From Anaerolineales bacterium Chloro_02 (lineage in GTDB: Bacteria; Chloroflexota; Anaerolineae; Anaerolineales; Anaerolineaceae): DNA of 12,922 bases. A program made the position numbers and the translations under genes. Each line of letters opens with the position of its first letter. The stretch's first letter is position 1. Where the stretch lies: the NCBI GenBank assembly GCA_001603765.1, contig LUZV01000263.1, positions 1 through 12,922 of the forward strand, given 5' to 3'. Of the stretch, positions 7,932-12,922 are shown in pieces. Under the pieces are notes generated by a model that saw only the letters and a program-made list of their open reading frames with translations, was not told the DNA's origin and made no database searches.

Positions 7932-9122
7932 TTATCCCTCAGGTTTAGCGACCGCGGTCGCGCAGCCCATTCCACCGCCAATGCAGAGCGTTGCTAATCC
8001 GAGCTTTGCTTCTGGCTTACGTTTCATTTCATGAATTAATGAAACAAGAATCCGGCATCCCGAAGCGCCAATGGGATGCCCCAGAGCAATCGCGCCGCCA
8101 TTAACGTTAACCTTTCTGCTATCGATTCCCAAATCACGCAGAACTGCGATCGACTGTGCCGCAAAAGCCTCATTGGCTTCGATAACGTCAAAATCATCCA
8201 TTTTCAAATCAAGTTTTTCTATCAATCTTTTGGTCGCTGCTACTGGACCAATACCCATAATCGATGGAGCCACGCCCTCAAGAGCGCTGCCGAGCCAAAT
8301 GGCTTCCGGGGTTACACCAAGTTCACGCGCCTTTTCTTCGCTCATGACGACCACAGCTGCCGCGCCATCATTAATGGTGGAAGAGTTGCCCGCGGTAACC
8401 ACGCCGTCTGCCTTGAAAGCTGGCCGCAGCTTCGACAAGCCCTCAGCCGTAGCGTCCGCGCGAATACCCTCATCTTCGACAAAGTCAACCACATCACGTT
8501 TAACGCGGATTTGAACTGGAACGATTTCATCCACGAACTTACCTTCGGACTGAGCTCTGGCAGCTTTTTGTTGTGATTCAGCCGCAAAGGCATCCAATTC
8601 CTCACGGGTTAATCCCCATTGCTCAGCAATGTTCTCTGCCGTGATGCCCATATGCACCTGGTCAAACGCGTCGGTTAAGCCGTCTTTTACCATTGTATCC
8701 ACCAGAACGCCGTCGCCCAAGCGGTAGCCAGCGCGTGCCTGAGGCAGCGCGTAAGCCGCGGAAGACATGTTCTCCATCCCGCCGGCAACCACCACATCCG
8801 CCTCACCCAACAGAACCATCCTAGCCGCCATGTTTACAGCTTCGAGACCAGATCCGCAAACGACATTGATGGTCACAGCGGGCGATTCGATGGGAACACC
8901 AGCATTGACGGCTGCTTGCCGGGCAACATTCTGACCCTGAGCTGCCTGCAAGATACAGCCCATATAGACCATATCGACATCCGATGGCTGGATGCCTGCC
9001 CGGCGAATTGCCTCCCGAATGACTATCTCACCCAGTTTCGCCGTGGGAACGGACGCAAGCGTTCCGCTCATCTTTCCAATCGCGGTTCGGCACGTTCCTG
9101 CAATGACAACTTTTTTGTTCAT
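7932..9122 (-). CDS. thl: Acetyl-CoA acetyltransferase (thiolase)
   Basis: 396-residue thiolase that condenses two acetyl-CoA to acetoacetyl-CoA or, in the fermentative direction, splits acetoacetyl-CoA. The nucleophilic cysteine is C89 in NVVCGSGLEAV, at the same position as in the Zoogloea enzyme. The second half has the GHPIGASG histidine (H349) and the acid/base cysteine C380 in CIGGGMG, so the full catalytic triad is present. It is the first gene of thl-crt-hbd. The ATG is preceded on the minus strand by AAAGGGA with about an 8-base spacer. Because AtoDA yields acetoacetyl-CoA, thiolysis to acetyl-CoA would close the energy-conserving branch of lysine fermentation; acetoacetyl-CoA for butyrate synthesis is the reverse use. 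A degradative long-chain thiolase is unlikely given the length and neighbours. Confidence 0.94.
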   Translation of the reverse strand: MNKKVVIAGTCRTAIGKMSGTLASVPTAKLGEIVIREAIRRAGIQPSDVDMVYMGCILQAAQGQNVARQAAVNAGVPIESPAVTINVVCGSGLEAVNMAARMVLLGEADVVVAGGMENMSSAAYALPQARAGYRLGDGVLVDTMVKDGLTDAFDQVHMGITAENIAEQWGLTREELDAFAAESQQKAARAQSEGKFVDEIVPVQIRVKRDVVDFVEDEGIRADATAEGLSKLRPAFKADGVVTAGNSSTINDGAAAVVVMSEEKARELGVTPEAIWLGSALEGVAPSIMGIGPVAATKRLIEKLDLKMDDFDVIEANEAFAAQSIAVLRDLGIDSRKVNVNGGAIALGHPIGASGCRILVSLIHEMKRKPEAKLGLATLCIGGGMGCATAVAKPEG

Positions 9123-9230
9123 ATACTGATTCCCTTTCGAAAATAGCCTGAAGTGAGTGGATTGACAGAAACAAACGCGACAATAATTAGGCGAGCGTTT
9201 TACTGCCCTCCAGGCCGAATTGCTACTTGC

Positions 9231-9239
9231 ATTATCTCA
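9231..9239 (-). promoter_or_regulatory. Possible extended -10 promoter for thl-crt-hbd
   Basis: On the minus strand TGAGATAAT reads as an extended -10 (TG, one base, then GATAAT, five of six to consensus). No good -35 lies 17 bases upstream, as expected for extended -10 promoters. The start would fall near 9224, giving an untranslated leader of about 100 bases before thl. This is the best candidate on that strand, but weak. Confidence 0.3.
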
Positions 9240-9313
9240 TAGAATCGCTTTCTAAGCCCCCTTCTTTACCCATTAATTGGCCTAAAAGAGCTCTTCAGAT
9301 TGGGACTTTATTC

Positions 9314-9342
9314 TTGACATTAGAACGTATGTTCTATATAAT
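9314..9342 (+). promoter_or_regulatory. Near-ideal sigma-70-type promoter for the SOS polymerase cassette
   Basis: TTGACA at 9314-9319 and TATAAT at 9337-9342 are both perfect consensus hexamers with the optimal 17-base spacer. The predicted start, about 7 bases after the -10, coincides with the ATG at 9349, and no ribosome binding site fits between. The transcript would therefore be leaderless or nearly so. Such a strong promoter makes sense only if normally repressed; the spacer is filled by the LexA-type operator annotated separately. Confidence 0.88.
9322..9335. promoter_or_regulatory. LexA (SOS) operator within the promoter spacer
   Basis: AGAACGTATGTTCT is an inverted repeat GAAC-N4-GTTC, matching the Bacillus-type LexA/DinR consensus CGAACRNRYGTTYC at 12 of 14 positions, including all inner R-N-R-Y positions. 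The dyad extends one base on each side (TAGAAC and GTTCTA, 9321-9336). It lies exactly between -35 and -10, so bound LexA would block RNA polymerase. lexA is not in the window, so LexA control is inferred from the site alone. Confidence 0.8.
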
Positions 9343-9348
9343 AGAAGC

Positions 9349-9912
9349 ATGGAAACTTCAGTAATCCCGTTCAACGCTCCTCTGCTCTCCAAACGCTTTC
9401 TGGCGATTGGCGCGCACGCGCTCTCCGAAAAAATGTTGGAACTGATCGCCAGGCTCAGCCTGACGCAGCGCCTGATCGTGTTGGACTGCGGCAACCGATC
9501 GAACATGTATTCAGTCGCTAAACTGATTCGCCCTTATACCTCGGACCCCGTAAAAGTGATGTGCAACATTCGTCTTTCGCGTGCTTTTACCTGCTACCAG
9601 GTGCTGGCTATGGTACAGGCTGTGGCTGCCAACCCGCCGCGCGAGCCGTTAGTTATCCTCGACTTTCTGGCGACCTTTCTTGATGAAGATGTTGAACTAA
9701 AAGACGCGCGGCGCCTGCTGGAGCGCAGCCTGGACTGCCTGGCGGCGCTGAGTGTATCCTCGCCGGTGGTTATCAGTGCTCGCCCCACCCCGACGATCTC
9801 CCGTCAGCGCGCCGGGCTGCTAGAGCTGCTCCGAAACAACGCGGATGTCTGTTGGGAAGAGCCGCATGCCTTGCAAGCCGCCCAACAAACACAAATGTTC
9901 CTTTTTGGATGA
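9349..9912 (+). CDS. Rad51/RadA-like protein lacking Walker A, with C-terminal clamp-binding-type motif
   Basis: 187 residues with the strand order of a RecA-superfamily core. LIVLDCGN (42-49) sits where Rad51 has its IDTE strand. NIRLSRAFTCYQ (73-84) resembles the segment following it in RadA/Rad51. PLVILD (100-105) matches the Walker B strand ending in D105, and SPVVISARP (138-146) the later core strand. The P-loop position (GAHALSEKM, 21-29) has lost GxxxxGKT, so it probably does not hydrolyse ATP by itself. The C-terminus ends QMFLFG (182-187), close to the bacterial beta-clamp motif QLxLF. It leads an operon with a small protein and a family B polymerase under an SOS promoter. By analogy with RecA-like ImuA of the ImuA-ImuB-DnaE2 system it may recruit the polymerase to the clamp or to RecA; this is inference. 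The ATG at 9349 appears leaderless. I know no gene symbol for it. Confidence 0.75.
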   Translation: METSVIPFNAPLLSKRFLAIGAHALSEKMLELIARLSLTQRLIVLDCGNRSNMYSVAKLIRPYTSDPVKVMCNIRLSRAFTCYQVLAMVQAVAANPPREPLVILDFLATFLDEDVELKDARRLLERSLDCLAALSVSSPVVISARPTPTISRQRAGLLELLRNNADVCWEEPHALQAAQQTQMFLFG

Positions 9913-9918
9913 GGCTGT

Positions 9919-10359
9919 ATGGGACGCACGATCGCTTCGATCACCCAAACCTGGCAGCAGGAAGAAGCCGCGCTCAACCGCTTCAAGCGCGCCCTGCGCA
10001 AGGAAGACCAGATTCTGTTAGACGAACTGCTGGTCATGTCGCGCCTGCACCTGGCAGAAGCCTCCTACGCTTCCAATCTTTATCCGCTGGATATGTACCT
10101 GATTGCCATCCTCCTGGAGCTTTATAAACAGCTCAAATCCGTGCAAAAAACGCTGCCTGATTCTGATCCCTTCAAAATGGATCGCGTCGAGGCAGAAAAA
10201 GAAAACGAATTTATTCAACTGCTTAATGCTACTGTTTCGGCACTGTTTGAAACCCCTCAAAAAGAGCCGCCTGAAGAGTTGGAGGAAACTGCTCCCAAGG
10301 CGCAGCTCAAAGAACCCGCCAGCGCCTTGAACTACGCTGATTTTGAGGAGGCGCCTTGA
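9919..10359 (+). CDS. Small helical protein of unknown function in the SOS polymerase cassette
   Basis: 146 residues I do not recognise. Residues about 5-100 are rich in L, A, E, K, Q and R with few glycines or prolines and should be nearly all alpha-helical, including an amphipathic stretch KEDQILLDELLVMSRL and a hydrophobic helix MYLIAILLELYKQL. Residues about 108-146 form an acidic, proline-rich, probably disordered tail ending NYADFEEAP. No signal peptide, metal site or enzymatic motif is seen. It begins 6 bases after the Rad51-like gene, with GAGG (9911-9914) overlapping that gene's stop, and its own stop overlaps the polymerase start by 4 bases (TTGA). Such packing suggests a stoichiometric partner of the polymerase, perhaps an adaptor linking it to the Rad51-like protein. 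Confidence 0.8.
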   Translation: MGRTIASITQTWQQEEAALNRFKRALRKEDQILLDELLVMSRLHLAEASYASNLYPLDMYLIAILLELYKQLKSVQKTLPDSDPFKMDRVEAEKENEFIQLLNATVSALFETPQKEPPEELEETAPKAQLKEPASALNYADFEEAP

Positions 10360-12590
10360 TAACCTTTCGCGGCTGGCTGCTGGATCTTTACCTTAATCAA
10401 ACGGAAGGATTGACACTGTGGTTCATCGGAGAGGACGATAGCCGCGTCTGTTTCAGGCAGGTTTTTCCGGTCACCTTCTATGCCGCGGGTCCCAAGGAGC
10501 AGCTGCGCTCACTCTGGAAGCGAGTAAATGGGAATGCGGGCGTGCTGGGGCTTAGCCGTAAACAGAAACAGGATGTTTTTGTGTCTGACCCGGTGGATGT
10601 GATGCAGCTCGACATGGCTTCACCAGCCAGTCAGGTCAGGCTTTTTCGCGATATCGAAGCTGAATTCCCTGATCTAACCTATTATGACGCTGACGTGACG
10701 ATCGGCACGCGCTATATGGCTCGCTACGGTGTCTTCCCGCTGGCGCTATGCGAGCTGGAGGTGGACGAAAGCCAGATCATCCAAGCCATCCGCCCTCTCA
10801 ACACCCGATGGGATCTGATACCCGACCTGCCGCCACTACGCATTTTTGAGCTGGCGCCAAACTGCGATCCAAGCCGCGGAAGGCCAACTTCGCTGCACAT
10901 GCGCACAGACCGTTTCGTGCGGCAAATTCCGCTGGACGCTATTGGCGATTATCTGCGAGTGATCGACGAAGCGCTAACAGCGTATGACCCGGATATTTTT
11001 GTTACCAACTGGGGCGACAGCTGGCTGATCCCCTTTTTAATTGCTCAATCGGAAGAGAAGGGCATTCCTCTGCGGCTCAATCGCGATACCGCGCGACCGG
11101 TGCGCTGGCAGAAGGAAACCACCTATTTTTCTTATGGGCATATCATTTATCGCCCGGAGGAAGCTCATCTGTTTGGGCGCTGTCATGTGGACCGGCGCTC
11201 CGCTATGATGTGGTCTGACTTCAGCATGGCTGGCACGCTGGAGATGGCGCGCGTTACCACGCTGCCCATTGAAAAAGCAGCGCGCGTTTCGCCTGGGCAG
11301 GGAATTTCCGCTATGCAGGTCATCACCGCGCTCGAAAGAGATGTGTTGGTGCCTTACCAAAAACGTCAGGTTGAGGAGTTCAAAAGCGGCATGCAGCTGA
11401 TCCAGTCTGACCGCGGCGGTATGATCTATCAGCCCAAAGTGGGGCTGCACATGGATGTGGCGCAGGTGGATTTCGTCTCGATGTACCCCGCTGTCATTAT
11501 CAAGGGCAACATTTCGCCAGAGGTGCCCCTGCCGAACGTGCTTGAACCTGCCCATGAGGAATTAGGCGTGGTACCATCGACGCTTAAACCCCTTTATGAA
11601 AAACGCGTTGAGATTAAGAAAAAAATCCGCCAATACCCACCGGACCATCCGATGGCAGCAACACTCAAAGAACGCGCGAATGCCTTAAAGTGGCTGTTAG
11701 TGGTTTGTTTTGGCTTCCTGGGCTATAAAAACGCGCGTTATGGGCGCATTGAAGCCCATGAAGCTGTTACCAGAGGCGGGCGTGAAGTTTTGCTGCGCGC
11801 CAAAGAAGTGGCAGAAGCAGAAGGCTTCGAAGTGCTGCATATGTATGTTGACGCGCTTTGGATCAAAAAGAATGGCTGCAGCAGACAGGAACATTTTACG
11901 GATGTCATCTCAAAAATTAACCTGCACACAGGGTTGACGATCAACCTGGACGGAATCTACCGCTGGGTGGCATTTCTGCCGTCCAAAACTGACGCGCGCG
12001 TCCCAATCGCCAACCGTTATTTTGGTGTTTTCCAAAGTGGGGAGATCAAAGTGAGAGGGTTGGAGGCGCGCCGGCGCGACACACCCGTCTGGATCGCGGC
12101 TGTGCAGAACCAGATGATCGCGCTGCTTGGGCAGTCGCGCACAAAATCGGATCTGTCCGATCACATTCGCGAGGCTTTTCGATACTACCGCGCCTCTTTG
12201 GAACAACTTAAAGCAAACCAGGTGCCAGTTGATCAGCTTGTGATTAATGGCAAAGTCAGCTACGCGCTTGAAGCCTATAAGGCAAGCACGGCTTCAGTGC
12301 GAGCGGCGCGTCAGATGCAAGCTGCTGGCATGCCAATTAAACCCGGGATGCGAATTCGGTTTATATATCGCGTGGGCGAACCAGATGTTTTTGCCTGGGA
12401 TCTGGGCAGACCCATCAACCCCGCAGAAGTGAATAAAGCGAAGTATATTGAACTGCTGGCTAAAGCCGGCAGCGCGGTGTTAGCACCTTTTGGCATTTCT
12501 GAAGTGCTATTTCGGGAGTGGAGCGAAACCCAAACACTACAACTGAAGCTGAAACCATATCTGGAAAAGAAAGGCCTCCCTTCGGGGTAA
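10356..12590 (+). CDS. Divergent exonuclease-defective family B DNA polymerase, probable translesion polymerase
   Basis: 744 residues. Aligned without gaps against motifs of archaeal family B polymerases recalled from memory, motif A is DFVSMYP (372-378), keeping metal ligand D372 and steric-gate Y377. Motif B is K445 followed by LVVCFGFLGY in place of the usual ANSYYGYYGY, so the conserved Asn becomes V449. Motif C is HMYVDALW: the first Asp of DTD is Y497, while the second, more essential Asp is kept as D499. In the exonuclease domain Exo I reads FELA (164-167) instead of FDIE, and the Exo II aspartate is L224 in TNWGDSWLIPFL, so proofreading should be lost. The start is TTG at 10356, overlapping the previous stop by 4 bases, with AGGAGG at 10346-10351. 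Loss of proofreading plus SOS control suggests synthesis past DNA damage. Whether the altered palm is active is not provable from sequence. Confidence 0.88.
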   Translation: MITFRGWLLDLYLNQTEGLTLWFIGEDDSRVCFRQVFPVTFYAAGPKEQLRSLWKRVNGNAGVLGLSRKQKQDVFVSDPVDVMQLDMASPASQVRLFRDIEAEFPDLTYYDADVTIGTRYMARYGVFPLALCELEVDESQIIQAIRPLNTRWDLIPDLPPLRIFELAPNCDPSRGRPTSLHMRTDRFVRQIPLDAIGDYLRVIDEALTAYDPDIFVTNWGDSWLIPFLIAQSEEKGIPLRLNRDTARPVRWQKETTYFSYGHIIYRPEEAHLFGRCHVDRRSAMMWSDFSMAGTLEMARVTTLPIEKAARVSPGQGISAMQVITALERDVLVPYQKRQVEEFKSGMQLIQSDRGGMIYQPKVGLHMDVAQVDFVSMYPAVIIKGNISPEVPLPNVLEPAHEELGVVPSTLKPLYEKRVEIKKKIRQYPPDHPMAATLKERANALKWLLVVCFGFLGYKNARYGRIEAHEAVTRGGREVLLRAKEVAEAEGFEVLHMYVDALWIKKNGCSRQEHFTDVISKINLHTGLTINLDGIYRWVAFLPSKTDARVPIANRYFGVFQSGEIKVRGLEARRRDTPVWIAAVQNQMIALLGQSRTKSDLSDHIREAFRYYRASLEQLKANQVPVDQLVINGKVSYALEAYKASTASVRAARQMQAAGMPIKPGMRIRFIYRVGEPDVFAWDLGRPINPAEVNKAKYIELLAKAGSAVLAPFGISEVLFREWSETQTLQLKLKPYLEKKGLPSG

Positions 12591-12599
12591 AAGGAGGCC
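12573..12599 (+). terminator. Hairpin overlapping the polymerase stop codon
   Basis: GGCCTCC (12573-12579) and GGAGGCC (12593-12599) form a perfect 7-base GC-rich stem whose loop holds the TAA stop (12588-12590). A competing small hairpin, CCC-TTCG-GGG (12578-12587), would have a very stable UUCG tetraloop. No T-run follows (ATAAATGAG), so a canonical intrinsic terminator is not supported. It may end the operon with help or protect the mRNA 3' end. Confidence 0.5.
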
Positions 12600-12889
12600 A
12601 TAAATGAGTTGAAGGGGTGAGCTGGCTACAAAGAATCTCGGGTCGTTGTTAGCCACTCGGCGCTATTCCCATCAACTTTAACCCATTCGAGCCAACCCAC
12701 AGAAATTCAGCCCCATAACCAACCAGCAAAATGGCGCTGTGAATCATTTTCCGCTCCAAGTTTCTTTTGCGGTCAATTCATTTGGGCTGATTTTTGAAGC
12801 GTAAAAATGTATCTCCCTCTTATGATCTTAAAACTAATCTTTTTTTTGTAAGCTTAAAACAAACTAATAAAGCAACTTTGCCCGATTAT
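12600..12889. other. Non-coding stretch without a recognisable gene
   Basis: No frame on either strand gives a convincing protein. On the minus strand two short frames end here: one ending WLTTTRDSL, closed upstream by a stop after about 25 codons, and one of about 32 codons ending GIAPSG. They could be remnants, but neither has a clear start signal or recognisable homology. A T8 run (about 12840-12847) has no GC-rich stem before it; CTTAAAAC occurs on both sides of it. I see no tRNA or other known RNA. Confidence 0.5.
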
Positions 12890-12918
12890 TTGACGAGGAT
12901 ATGGCGCTCGCATATAAT
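12890..12918 (+). promoter_or_regulatory. Strong rightward promoter at the window edge
   Basis: TTGACG (12890-12895) and perfect TATAAT (12913-12918) are separated by the optimal 17 bases, so a transcript should start a few bases beyond the right edge. A short inverted repeat ATATG/CATAT (12899-12903 and 12911-12915, 7-base gap) overlaps the spacer and -10 and could be an operator. No LexA-type GAAC-N4-GTTC is present here. The driven gene is outside the window. Confidence 0.65.
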
Positions 12919-12922
12919 AATC

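Noticed and set aside
7928..7981. Longer crotonase start at 7981
   Set aside because: It overlaps the thiolase gene by 50 bases and adds residues unlike crotonase N-termini; the 7927 ATG has its own ribosome binding site.
8071..8576. Long plus-strand open frames (up to 166 codons) inside the thiolase gene
   Set aside because: They are antisense to a gene with all catalytic motifs intact and have no recognisable domains.
9162..9195. TTGACA on the + strand that might be a second promoter for the cassette
   Set aside because: The best -10 (AATAAT) lies only about 14 bases downstream, too close; at 16-17 bases the match is poor. The 9314-9342 promoter is far better.
9286..9295. Palindrome AAGAGCTCTT upstream of the SOS promoter
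   Set aside because: A single 10-base palindrome without a second copy or known consensus; it could arise by chance.
11037..11555. 172-codon minus-strand open frame inside the polymerase gene
   Set aside because: It lies opposite a fully supported coding sequence including motif A, and has no domain or start signal.
12623..12655. TGGCTA/TAGCCA inverted repeat after the polymerase gene
   Set aside because: Only six pairs with a 21-base loop and no T-run; too weak to call.

Overview
The window reads as chromosomal DNA of an anaerobic, amino-acid-fermenting bacterium that makes or uses butyrate. A Gram-positive-type LexA (SOS) box and a bacterial family B polymerase of divergent type, next to a lysine-fermentation locus, would fit an Anaerolineae-like Chloroflexota. 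That assignment is an inference from gene content, not a database result. There are 12 protein genes in three blocks. I found no tRNA, rRNA, CRISPR array or insertion sequence.

Block 1 (1-6152, + strand) is the end of a lysine-fermentation operon: kamB (cut by the left edge), kamC, kamD, kamE, atoD, atoA. KamD and KamE form the B12- and PLP-dependent lysine 5,6-aminomutase. KamB and KamC (the latter a MutS-like ATPase) are its associated reactivation proteins. AtoD and AtoA form the CoA-transferase that makes butyrate and acetoacetyl-CoA from butyryl-CoA and acetoacetate. The genes overlap or nearly touch, so they are probably co-transcribed. kamA, kdd, kce and kal are not in the window and may lie to the left.

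Block 2 (6258-9122, - strand) is thl-crt-hbd: thiolase, crotonase and 3-hydroxybutyryl-CoA dehydrogenase. It converges on block 1 across a long hairpin. Thiolase splits the acetoacetyl-CoA made by AtoDA. Crotonase and Hbd join crotonyl-CoA from lysine to acetoacetyl-CoA. Butyryl-CoA dehydrogenase and its Etf partners are absent here.

Block 3 (9314-12590, + strand) is the most interesting part. A near-ideal promoter has a LexA operator filling its -35/-10 spacer, and it appears to start a leaderless mRNA at the ATG of the first gene. Three tightly packed genes follow. The first is a Rad51/RadA-like protein without a Walker A motif, ending in a beta-clamp-binding-type motif. The second is a small helical protein of unknown function. 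The third is a family B DNA polymerase with a ruined proofreading site and unusual palm motifs. Together they look like an SOS-induced translesion-synthesis cassette, parallel in logic to ImuA-ImuB-DnaE2 but built from different parts.

The last 330 bases carry no convincing gene and end in a strong rightward promoter for something beyond the edge.
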